DNA from: Clostridium sp. chh4-2
Lineage (GTDB): Bacteria; Bacillota; Clostridia; Lachnospirales; Lachnospiraceae
Assembly (NCBI RefSeq): GCF_002899675.1
Contig: NZ_PKUU01000022.1
Span: forward strand, 1-64,000
Direction of reading: 5' to 3'
DNA length: 64,000 bases
The position numbers were made by a program, and so were the translations under genes. The notes under the pieces are model-generated. The model ran no database searches. It saw only the letters and a program-made list of their open reading frames with translations, and was not told the origin of the DNA. How positions within the stretch are numbered: position 1 is the first letter of the stretch; every line of letters starts with the position of its first letter. Shown piece after piece: positions 17,047 through 28,500 of the stretch.

Positions 17047-18564
17047 ATGGAAGCATTTGGTTTATTAGGTCAGGCGCTTGTCCGCGTATGCGCGCCCAGT
17101 TCACTGTTACTCATGGCAGCCGGAGTGGCTGTCGGAATCATTTTCGGCTCCATTCCCGGACTTTCCGCAGCGATGGCCGTAGCGTTGTTTTTACCTCTCA
17201 CATTTTCTCTGGACCCGTCTATGGGATTAAATCTTCTGGTTGCCGTTTACATAGGAGGTATTTCCGGCGGTCTGATCTCCGCCATTCTGCTTAACATGCC
17301 GGGCACCGCTTCTTCTATCGCCACCTGTTTTGACGGTCATCCTATGGCTCAGAGGGGAGACGCCGGAAAAGCTCTTGGATATGGAATCGTATTCTCATTT
17401 TTAGGAAGTGTATTCTCATTTATTATTCTGACATTCGCAGCTCCGCCAATCGCGGGCATTGCGCTAAAATTCACACCGGTTGAAAACTTTGGCATCTGCA
17501 TCTTCGCCTTAACCATGGTGGCGGTTCTGGCCTCCGGTTCCATGTTAAAGGGCGTTCTGTCCGGTATGCTGGGTCTGATGGTCGCAATGGTGGGCATGGC
17601 TCCCATCGACGGCATTGCCCGTTTTACTTTCGGCAACCGCAATCTTTTGGCCGGCTTTGACACCCTTCCGACCCTGATCGGTATTTTCGCCATTTCAGAA
17701 ATTCTGGCAACCGCTGAAAAAATGGGCAGCGGCAAAGCTTTGGAAACCGTAAAAGTCAATAAGATAAAGGGCTTCGGCTTCACCTGGGCCGAATTTGTAT
17801 ACCAGATCCCCAATGCCATCCGCTCCGCATTGATCGGAACCGGCATCGGCATCCTCCCCGGCATCGGCGGAAGCACCTCGGGTATGCTCTCCTATGTGAC
17901 TGCTAAAAATATGTCCAAACACCCCGATGAATTCGGCAAAGGATGCCCGGACGGCGTAGTTGCAACAGAAACCGCCAACAACGCAACCATCGGCGGCGCA
18001 ATGATCCCCCTCCTTGTTTTAGGCATCCCCGGCGACGGCGTTACCGCCATGATGTTGGGCGGATTCCTGATCCACGGCCTGTCCACCGGACCGCTGCTGT
18101 TCGTTAAGAGTTCTGATATCGTCTACGGTATTTTCGCAGCTTGTATGGTGTGCAGCCTTCTGATGCTGCTGATCGAGTTCTTCGGAATCAAGGTCTTCGT
18201 TCAGGCGCTGAGGATTCCTAAACATATTTTAATGCCTTTTATTCTGGTACTGTGTTCTGTAGGTGCTTACGCTACAAACAATAAGATTTTCGACGTTCAG
18301 TCCATCCTTTTGTTTGGTTTGATCGGATATCTGTTCGTGAAGTTTAAAATGTCATCTTCTCCATTTGTACTCTGTTTCCTGATCGGTAAAATGGTGGAAA
18401 CTTATCTCAGGCGGGGGCTTATGCAGTATAAGAGTTTCGGCGCTTTCTTTAAACGGCCGATTTTTGATGTGTTCTTTGCACTGGCGATCTTTATTGTGGT
18501 GTGGAGTGTGTATAAAGAAATGAAGCTGAATCGAAGGAAAATGATGGGGGAGGCAAAATTGTGA
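17047..18564 (+). CDS. Tripartite tricarboxylate transporter permease (TctA family)
   Basis: Large membrane subunit, 505 residues with about ten to twelve spans. The family signature near residues 25-110 is clear: IIFGSIPGLSAAMAVALFLP, then VYIGGISGGLISAILLNMPG and ATCFDGHPMAQRGDAGKALG. A second conserved block, GTGIGILPGIGGSTSGMLSY, is near residue 265. It should import a carboxylate using the ion gradient together with TctB and a TctC lipoprotein. Its frame ends (AAA TTG TGA) inside the first 10 bp of a sequence shared with the second copy of the neighbouring repeat element. The original C-terminus may therefore have been altered when that element arrived. Confidence 0.92.
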   Translation: MEAFGLLGQALVRVCAPSSLLLMAAGVAVGIIFGSIPGLSAAMAVALFLPLTFSLDPSMGLNLLVAVYIGGISGGLISAILLNMPGTASSIATCFDGHPMAQRGDAGKALGYGIVFSFLGSVFSFIILTFAAPPIAGIALKFTPVENFGICIFALTMVAVLASGSMLKGVLSGMLGLMVAMVGMAPIDGIARFTFGNRNLLAGFDTLPTLIGIFAISEILATAEKMGSGKALETVKVNKIKGFGFTWAEFVYQIPNAIRSALIGTGIGILPGIGGSTSGMLSYVTAKNMSKHPDEFGKGCPDGVVATETANNATIGGAMIPLLVLGIPGDGVTAMMLGGFLIHGLSTGPLLFVKSSDIVYGIFAACMVCSLLMLLIEFFGIKVFVQALRIPKHILMPFILVLCSVGAYATNNKIFDVQSILLFGLIGYLFVKFKMSSSPFVLCFLIGKMVETYLRRGLMQYKSFGAFFKRPIFDVFFALAIFIVVWSVYKEMKLNRRKMMGEAKL

Positions 18565-19516
18565 TTTAACGGAGTTGCGGAAGGTATGCCCGGAATCGAG
18601 ATGCGAGGAAGGGAGAGACGGTCTTTACGGGAACCCGGGCGGGGGAGATTGAAAAAAGGACAATTGGGATTCGGGATTCGGGATTCGCCCCTAAGTGATA
18701 CTAAGACCCACAAGTACAGAAAGAGACAGGATCGCGCCCATTCGCAGTGAACTCCTTATGACTTCACTGCTCAAGGGGCGCTTAGAAACTGATTCGGAAT
18801 TCAGTTTCTACCTGTCTCTTTCTGTACTTGCGTGCCTAAGAATCACTAAAGGGGTTCCATACGATCCCAATTGTCCTTTTTTCATTCTCCCCCGCCCGGG
18901 TTCCCGTAAAGACCGTCTCTCCCTTCCTCGCATCTCGATTCCGGGCTGGTTTTCGCTGGCCAGGTTAAAAACAATATTGGTGCGTAGATATTTATGTAGA
19001 ATTACATTTACATGGATCATGAAGGGATTTTCTGAAATGCCTTCAGGTTTTACTTTAAACGTCAAGGCATTTCGCGAAAAGACCTCACCCTTTACATTAA
19101 ATGGTGAAGGCATTTCTGAAAAAGCCCTCACGGTTGGTGTAAAAACTTACTCACAATCCACCAAATCTTTTTTATCCTCAGCAAGCCAAGCAACAGCCGG
19201 AAAGAAGGGGAAGCCCAGGTGGGCGGGGGAAGTATTAAGATCAATGGGATTGTATGGAACCCCTTAGATGTACTTAGATCCGCAAGGACAAAAAGAGACA
19301 GGTAGAAACTGAATTCCGAATCAGGTTCTAAGCGCCCCTTGAGCAGTGAAGTCATCAAGAGCTCACTGCGAATGGGCGCGCCCTGTCTCTTTTTGTCCTT
19401 GCGGGTCTTAGTACATCTTAGGGGCGAATCCCGAATCCCATTGATCTTAATACTTCCCCCGCCCACCTGGGCTTCCCCTTCTTTCCGGCGTATCTTAGTT
19501 AACTAAATAAAGATTT
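18555..19516. repeat. Structured repeat element, copy A
   Basis: Non-coding element of about 960 bp with three parts. The left hairpin has stem 18589-18670 paired to 18864-18945, 82 bp with one mismatch. The core of three palindromes is at about 19020-19145. The right hairpin has a 54-bp perfect stem, about 19196-19249 with 19437-19490. The hairpin tips split into two small arms: 18734-18781 (GCGCCC...GGGCGC) and 18783-18810 on the left, and the same two in reverse order and orientation at 19303-19330 and 19332-19379 on the right. The ends carry short inverted repeats around GATTTAAC/GTTAACTAAA. Frames crossing it are by-products of the palindromes; none has a credible start or family. A related copy in the same orientation lies at 34364-35312. 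Confidence 0.85.
19020..19145. repeat. Core of three palindromic units in element A
   Basis: Three consecutive units of about 42 bp, each a small hairpin of the type GAAGGCATTTC-GAAAA-GCCTTC, separated by a CCCTTTA-TAAA type spacer. The same three-unit design occurs at 34824-34945 and 48335-48475, and a relative is at 1-98. Confidence 0.8.
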
Positions 19517-19534
19517 GCAATAGTTTTCTGATGT

Positions 19535-19573
19535 GAAAAGGGACACCGCACTTGTTAGTGCGGCGCCCCTTTC
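19535..19573 (-). terminator. Terminator of the giant surface protein gene
   Basis: On the minus strand, AGGGGCGCCGCAC pairs with GTGCGGTGTCCCT around a six-base loop and is followed by TTTT, 11 nt after the stop codon. Confidence 0.8.
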
Positions 19574-19583
19574 AGACTTTTAA

Positions 19584-22500
19584 TTAGGATTCTTCATCCT
19601 TTTTCTTTGAAATTGTCAGATATGCTGCCAACAGCATTCCGGAAAGCATTGCTAATACTGCATTCATTCCTACCTGATTTCCGGTCTTAGGAAGTGCTGC
19701 CAACGGAACTTCTCCGTCATCAATCAGGATGTTTTCACCTGTTGTGATGTCATTTGGCATGCTTGCTAATGGAACGTCAGTCGGATTGATCGTTGTGCTT
19801 CCAGGACCGTTTCCGGTATCGCCGCCATTGCCGTAGCCTGGGGTAGTGGTGCTGCTACCGCCGCCACCGCCACTGCTTGAGCCGCCTCTGGATGTGATAG
19901 TAAGAGTACCGTTTACATAAGCAATCTCATAGTTTCCGGTTACATCTTCACCGTTTGCCATAATCACTGCATCGCTGGCTACATTATCGCTGGTTCCGAC
20001 AGTTGTCTGGCTTCCTGTTACGTTTACATCAACCAGCTGCTGTCCTTCTGCAAGAGAACCGCTTGTGATCTCTGCTGAGGTGTTGGTAACTGCGCTGCCG
20101 TCATAGCGTTTGCTTGCGCTTCCTGCTGTAATGGTTAACGGACGTTTGTTAATTACTACTGTTCCTGTTACAACTGCGGTTTCCACATAATTCGGATTTG
20201 TTGCTTTTACATATACCGTATGAGTTCCGGCTTCTGTAAATACAGGAGCGCTGCTGCTGAAGTTCTGATTATCGGTCGAATATAACAAGGTAGATCCATC
20301 TCTCAAAGCTTCCGCAGTCTTTAATCCATAGGCTGTTCCGTCATAAGTGACTGTCTGACTGCCGACATTAACTGCATTCTCAGTAGATGCGATAATATTC
20401 AGTTTTCCTGGGATTACCTCTACAGTGTAGTTGCTGTTTCCTATAAATACTGCAGTTAACGGAATATCATCTCCTACATTTTCTTTTCCCGGTTCAACCC
20501 GTTGGTAGGTGATTTCTCCTAAGTCACCGGTATTTACTAATCCGGTTACACTTCCGCTAAATATAGGGTCCTGAGAACCGTAATCCTTAGTATAAGAGTC
20601 CACCGTAATGGTAACGCCCTTTGGAATCACCTGAATTTCAACATCTGTTGTCAGCAGATCGGTATAGCCAGTCTTTACTGCCTTTACAGATACTGTCTTA
20701 GTTCCATCATTTACATCAGTTACGCTTGGCGCTTCTGTGGTCCAGTCTTCATTTCCGACTTTGTAATAGATCGTATAACCTTCTGCGCCTGATACTTCTG
20801 CTTTAGCCTTATGAGCATTTCCATCATAGGTCCAGCTTCCGCCTTCTGCATCCAATACCGCAGATTCATCGGTTGCTGTGCGGATTTCAAAATTGCCATT
20901 TACTACTGTTACATCATAGTTTGCATTTGATTCAAATTCGGCCGTCAGAACTTTCTCATAAATACCAACCGTACTTTCATCACTGTTTCTGTAGTAGCTG
21001 ATTGTTCCAAGATCTCCATCATTTACAAGACCTTTGTGGGTTTCATCAACTACGATGAATCCGGTAAAGTCAGGATCTGATGCATCAAAGTATTTCCATG
21101 CGTCATTTACCTGAATGGTGATCGGGCGCGCCGTGATGCTGATTTCCACATTCTCTGTGTTCAGTTCTGTATAACCTGGTCTGGTTGCTTTAACCGATAC
21201 CACCTTTGTGCCTTCTGATACTTCGGTTACGCTCGGTGCATTTGTAGTCCAGTCGCCGTCTCCCACCTTATAGGAAATGGTGTAGCCCTCTGCTCCGGTT
21301 ACCTCTGCTGTCGCTTCGTGTGCTGTTCCATCATAGATCCAGCTTCCGCCTGCGGCTGTCAGTACAGCGCCTTCTACTGTTGCTGTTTTAATCTCAAAGT
21401 TACCCTTTTGTACCGTTACAAGGTAGTTTGTATTATCTGTATAGGATGCAGTTAAAACTCCCGGGTATACGCCTACTGCTTCTTCACCATTCATTCTTAC
21501 ATATTTGATCGTTTCAAGATCATTGGCATCTGCCAGGCTGCCTTTGATAATTCTTCCTGTAAAATCAGGATCTTTTTCATCAAAGAACTTCTCTGAATTA
21601 TCAACCTTAATGATGATTTCCATTGGCGTGATCTCAATGGTTACTTCTGCGTTTACATCCTCATAGCCTGCTTTTTCTGCTTTTACAGATACTGTCTTCC
21701 TGCCTTCTGAAACAGTGGTTACACTTGGGGCCTCTGTTGTCCAGTCGCCCTCCCCCACCTTATAAGAGATGGTATAACCTTCTGCTCCGGTTACTTCTGC
21801 AGTAACTCCATGGGCCTTTCCATCATATACCCAGCTTCCGCCTTTCGCATCCAATGTTACGCCCTGGCTGCTGGCTGTTTTGATTTGGAAGTTTCCTTTA
21901 ACAACGGTTACATCATAGTTGTTATTTTGTGTATACTCTGCGTTCAGCACCTGTTCATAGGTTCCGACACTCGTATCAATGTCTTTGTTGTCCCTTACAA
22001 ATGTAATGGTTCCAAGATCGTTTTTACCTACCAGCTCACCGCTTGAAATTCCGCCGTTAAACTCCGGATCTTCCTCGTTAAAGAATTTCTCTCCAGGTTC
22101 TACGGTGATAGTAATTGGACGTGCTGTTACCTTGATTGTTTCCGGATCAGCTGTCAGATCAGTATAGCCAGTCTTTACAGCTTTAACAGCTATCGTTTTA
22201 ACACCATCATTTACATCCGTAACGTTAGGAACTTCTGTAGTCCACTCACCGCCGTCTACCTGATATTGGATCGTATAACCATCCGCTCCGGTCACTTTTG
22301 CCTTTGCTTCATGAGACTCTCCATCATAAATCCAGCTTCCGCCTTCCAGGGTCAGCTTTGCATTTTTATCTGTCGCTGTTTGGATTATAAAATCACCCTT
22401 TATAACGGTTACTCTGTAGTTGCTATTGGCTGTATAAGCTACATTTAAGACATCATTATAAGTTCCTACATCTTCAACACCTTTGTTATCTCTTACATAA

Positions 22501-25500
22501 ACAACAGTTTTTAAATCATCCTTATTTACAAGCTTACTTTCATCAAAATCGCCGGTAAAAATCGGATCATCCTCATCATAGAACTTAAAGCCATCATTTA
22601 CGGTTATTGTTAATTCACGTTCTGTTACCTGAATTGTTTCCGGATCAGCTGTCAGATCGGTATAGCCATCCTTTACGGCTTTGACAGATACGGATTTAAT
22701 TCCGTCGATTACATTCGTAACCTTAGGAACTTCTGTAGTCCAGCTTCCGTTTCCTACTCTGTAGTAAATTGTATAACCTTCTGCTCCGGTCACTTCCGCT
22801 TTTGCTTCATGCGCTTTTCCATCATAGATCCAGCTTCCACCTTCCAATGTCAATTCCGCATTTGCGTCTGTTGCTGTACGGATTTCAAAGTTACCCTTTA
22901 ATACTGTCACAGAATAGTTTGCATTTGATTCAAATCCGGCCGTCAGAACTTTTTCATAAATACCAACTGCACTTTCATCACTGTTTCTGTAGTAGCTGAT
23001 TGTTCCAAGATCTCCATCATTTACAAGACCTTTGTGGGTTTCATCAACTACGATGGATCCAGTAAAGTCAGGATCTGATGCATCAAAGTATTTCCATGCG
23101 TCATTTACCTTAATGGTGATCGGGCGCGCCATGATGCTGATTTCCACATTCTCTGTGTTCAGTTCCGCATAGCCCGGTCTGGTTGCTTTAACCGATACCA
23201 CCTTTGTGCCTTCTGATACTTCAGTTACGCTCGGTGCATTTGTAGTCCAGTCGCCGTCTCCCACCTTATAGGAAATGGTGTAGTCCTCTGCTCCGGTTAC
23301 CTCTGCTGTCGCTTCGTGTGCTGTTCCATCATAGATCCAGCTTCCGCCTGCGGCTGTCAGTACTGCGCCTTCTACTGTTGCTGTTTTAATCTCAAAGTTA
23401 CCCTTTTGTACCGTTACAAGGTAGTTTGTATTGTCTGTATAGGATGCAGATAAAACTCCTGGGTATACGCCTACTGCTTCTTCACCATTTATTCTTACAT
23501 ATTCGATCGTTTCAAGATCATTGGCATCTGCCAGGCTGCCTTCGATAATTCTTCCTGTAAAATCAGGATCTTTTTCATCAAAGAACTTCTCTGAATTATC
23601 AACCTTAATGATGATTTCCATTGGCGTGATCTCAATGGTTACTTCTGCGTTTACATCCTCATAGCCAGTTTTTTCTGCTTTTACAGCTACTGTCTTCCTG
23701 CCTTCTGAAACAGTGGTTACACTTGGTGCCTCTGTTGTCCAGTCGCCCTCACCCACCTTATAAGAGATGGTATAACCTTCTGCTCCGGTTACTTCTGCAG
23801 TAACTCCATGGGCCTTTCCATCATATACCCAGCTTCCGCCTTTTGCATCCAATGTTACGCCCTGGCTGCTGGCTGTTTTGATTTGGAAGTTTCCTTTAAC
23901 AACGGTTACATCATAGTTGTTATTTTGTGTATACTCTGCGTTCAGCACCTGTTCATAGGTTCCGACACTCGTATCAATGTCTTTGTTGTCCCTTACAAAT
24001 GTAATGGTTCCAAGATCGTTTTTGCCTACCAGCTCACCGCTTGAAATTCCGCCGTTAAACTCCGGATCTTCCTCGTTAAAGAATTTCTCTCCATGTTTTA
24101 CGGTGATTATAATTGGACGGGCTGTTACCTGGAGTGTAACTCCATCTGCTGTCAGGTCTGTATAACCCTCCTTTATTGCTTTAACAGATATTGCCTTAAT
24201 TCCATCGTCTACATTAGTAACGCCAGGAACTTCCGTCGTCCATTCTCCGCCGTCTACCTGATAATAGATCGTGTAACCGGTTGCTCCGGTCACTTCTGCT
24301 TCCGCTTTATGATTGTCACCATCATAGATCCAGCTTCCGCCTTTTAATGTCAGTTCTGCATCTGCATCTGTCGCTGTCATGATTACAAAATCACCAGGAT
24401 AAATCATTACATCGTAGTTTGTATTTTCCTTATAACGAGCTGACAATGCATCAGGATACAGACCTACTTTCTCATCTTTATTGGTGCGGTAATATGTGAT
24501 GGTTCCAAGATCATCTGATCTTATAAGTCCTTGATCTTCAGTAGCCTCCAATACGTGTCCGCTAAATTTCGGATCGTTTTCATTATAAAATTTATAAGCT
24601 TCGTTTACCTTGATCGTCACCGGTCTTTTTGTAATGCGGATATCCACGTCTTCTGCTGTCAGGTCTTTATATCCGGTTCTGGACGCTTTCACAGATACAG
24701 TCTTCGTGCCTTCCGACACGTTGGTTACTTCCGGCGCCACTGTTGTCCAGTCACCCTTACCGGTTTTGTAATAGACCGTATAACCTTCTGCTCCGCTTAC
24801 AGCTGCGCTTGCTTTATGGGCGTTTCCGTCATAAATCCAGCTTCCGCCTTCTGCTGACAATACTGCGCCTTCTATTGATGCGGTAAGAATCTCAAAATCT
24901 CCCAGCACTACCGTTACATCATAATTCAGATTCTTCTTGTACTCTGCGCTCAGGACATCTTCATAAAGCTTTACTGCCTGATCCTGATTCGTCCTTACAT
25001 ATTTGATAGTTCCAAGATCATCTGCATTTATAAGGCTGCCTTCCGGCATTTCACCGGTAAACGTTGGATCATCGGCATCAAAGTATTTCCAGGCGTTGTG
25101 TACGGTTATGGTTACTTTCTTCGCAGTAATCTGAATCGACGTACTGCCTATCAGATCTTCATATCCAGTTTTCACTGCCTTTACTGCTACCTGTTTTTCT
25201 CCATCTTCCACATTCTTTACGGTTGGTATGGTTGTGCTCCAATCACCCTCGCCGGTCTTGTAGTAGATGGTGTAGCCTTCCGCTCCGGCTACTTCTGCGG
25301 ATACCCCATGGTCTTTTCCATCGTAAGTCCAGCTTCCTCCGCTTACATTCAGCTTCGCATTTTCATCCTTTGCTTTGGTAATCTCAAAATTACCCTTTTC
25401 TACCGTTACAAGATAATTTCTATTATCTGTGTAATTTACAGACAACACTTGCGGATAGGTTCCTACCTCTTCATTGTCTCTCTCCGGCAGCTGGATTCTG

Positions 25501-28500
25501 TAGCCGGTAATCTCTCCCAAATCTGAGGAATTCACCAGCTTATATTCTGATGTTACGCTCCATTTGAATTTCGGATCATCTGAATTAAACGCTTTGCTGT
25601 CATCCTGAACCTTGATCGTCACCGGACGTTCGGTTATGGATATGGTTACCTCATTTGATAAGATATCTTCATAGTTTGCACGGGTTCCTTTTGCCTGTAC
25701 CGTAATGGTTCCCTCTTCAACATTGGTTACACTCGGTACATCCTTAGACCAGGTTGCTCCGTTGTCCGTTGTATACCAAATGGTATAATTCTGAAGCGCA
25801 TATTTGATCTTATCCAGAGTGCTCATATGAACTTTAAATGCGTTTCCGTTATATACCTGGCTTCCTCCAACGATTTCAAGCTCTGCTGCGCTGTCTGCCG
25901 CCTTGGTGATTGTAAAGTCTGCAGGAGTTACTGTTACATCGTAGTTAGGATTCTTTGTATAGGTTGCATCCAATACGCCTTTGTAAGTTCCTACATTAAC
26001 ATCCTGATCTTTATTTTTTCTTTCATAAGAAACGGTGCCTATTCCTACCGGATCATTTTCAACCAGCCCTTTAACGGTTCCGCTAAAGGACGGATCATCT
26101 GTTCCATAAACCTTTCGGCTGTCATTTACTTTAATTGCGACATCCTTCGGAGTAATGGCAATGGTCTTGTCTTCTGCCTCCAATGGATAATAACCCTCTT
26201 TGGTTGCACGGAAGGATACGGTAACAATTCCGTCTTTTACATCCGTTACGGCCGGCTGTTTTGTTGTCCATTCGCCGTCCCCTACCTTATACTCGATTGT
26301 ATATCCGTTGGCTCCGGTTACATTCGCACTGGCTGAATGTTCTTTTCCGTCATAAGTCCAGCTTCCTCCGGTTCCAATTAATTTGGCTTTCGTATCGGTT
26401 GCGGTATTAATTGTAAACGTTCCTTTTCTAACAGTTACGTTATAGTTGTCATTGGCTATATAGGCTGCATTTATGAAATCCGGATAGATGCCAACGGCTT
26501 CAACTGTTATATCATCCCTTCGATACTCAATCGGGCCTAAATCATTACTATTCACAAGCGTACCGCTGGTAATACCTCCGGTAAAGGTTGGGTCATCTTC
26601 ACCAAAGTCCTTTTCCTTGTTATCCACGGTTATCGTGATTGGACGCGCTGTTATTTTAATTGTCTTTGGTTCCTCTGCTGTCAGATCGGTATATCCTGTC
26701 TTTACAGCTTTTACAGCTATAATTTTTTCTCCATCTACTACATTCGTAACACTAGGAACTTTTGTCGTCCACTCTCCGCCGTCTACTTGATAATAGATCG
26801 TAAATCCATCTGCTCCAATCACATCAGCCTTTGCTTCATGTGTTTTTCCGTCGTAAGGCCAGCTTCCGCCTTCCAAAGTCAATTTTGCATTTTTATCTGT
26901 TGCTGTTATAATTTCAAAATCGCCCGGTTCAATGGTAACAGTATAGTTTGTATTCGGTGTATAATGAGCCGACAACATATCAGGATACTTACCTACCGCT
27001 CCTACGTCAGCATTGATTCGGTAATACGTAATATCAACCAGATCTTCTGCTTTTATAAGTCCCTGATCTTCTGTAGTTTCCAACACATATCCACTAAACT
27101 CCGGATCGTTTTCATTATAAAATTTAGAAGCATCGTTTACCTTGATCGTCACCGGTCTTTCCGTGATACGGATATCCACATCTTCTGCTGTCAGGTCTTC
27201 ATATCCGGTTCTGACCGCTTTTACAGATACAGTCTTCGTGCCTTCCGACACGTTGGTTACTTCCGGCGCCACTGTTGTCCAGTCACCCTTACCGGTTTTG
27301 TAATAGACCGTATAACCTTCTGCTCCGCTTACAGCTGCGCTTGCCTTATGGGCGTTTCCGTCATAAATCCAGCTTCCGCCTTCTGCTGACAATACTGCGC
27401 CTTTAATTGATGCGGTACGAATCTCAAAATCTCCCAGCACTACCGTTACATCATAATTCAGATTCTTCTTGTACTCTGCGCTCAGAACATCTTCATAAAG
27501 CTTTACTGCCTGATCCTGATTCGTCCTTACATATTCAATAGTTCCAAGATCATCTGCATTTATAAGGCTGCCTTCCGGCATTTCACCGGTAAACATTGGA
27601 TCAGCGGCATCAAAGTATTTCCAGGCGTCGTGTACGGTTATGGTTACTTTCTTCGCTGTAATCTGAATCGACGTACTGCCTATCAGATCTTCATATCCAG
27701 TTTTCACTGCCTTTACTGCTACCTGTTTTTCTCCGTCTTCCACATTCTTTACGGTTGGTATGGTTGTGGTCCAATCACCCTCGCCGGTCTTGTAGTAGAT
27801 GGTGTAGCCTTCCGCTCCGGTTACTTCTGCGGATACCCCATGGTCTTTTCCATCGTAAGTCCAGCTTCCTCCGCTTACATTCAGCTTCGCATTTTCATCC
27901 TTTGCTTTGGTAATCTCGAAATTACCCTTTTCTACCGTTACAAGATAATTTCTATTATCTGTGTAATTTACAGACAGCACTTGCGGATAGGTTCCTACCT
28001 CTTCATTGTCTCTCTCCGGCAGCTGGATTCTGTAGCCGGTAATCTCTCCTAAATCTGAGGAATTCACCAGCTTGTTTTTTGATGTTACGCTCCATTTGAA
28101 TGTCGGATCATCTGAATTAAACGCTTTGCTGTCATCCTGAACCGTGATCGTCACCGGACGTTCGGTTATGGATATGGTTACCTCATTTGACAAGATATCT
28201 TCATAGTTTGCACGGGTTCCTTTTGCCTGTACCGTAACGGTTCCCTCTTCAACATTGGTTACACTCGGTACATCCTTAGACCAGGTTGCTCCGTTGTCCG
28301 TTGTATACCAAATGGTATAATTCTGAAGCGCATATTTGATCTTATCCAGAGTGCTCATCTGAACTTTAAATGCTTTTCCGTTATATACCTGGCTTCCTCC
28401 AACGATTTCAAGCTCTGCTGCGCTGTCTGCCGCCTTGGTGATTGTAAAGTCTGCAGGAGTTACTGTTACATTGTAGTTAGGATTCTTTGTATAGGTTGCA

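Noticed and set aside
18695..19267. Long open frames on both strands across structured element A
   Set aside because: They run through the palindromes, lack ribosome sites and plausible starts, and repeat the same peptide forward and backward because of the inverted repeats.
18555..19516. Known large structured RNAs (group II intron, ROOL, GOLLD, HEARO, OLE)
   Set aside because: No intron domain V, no associated protein gene, and the dominant feature is long perfect hairpins, which those classes lack. A covariance-model scan could still overturn this.
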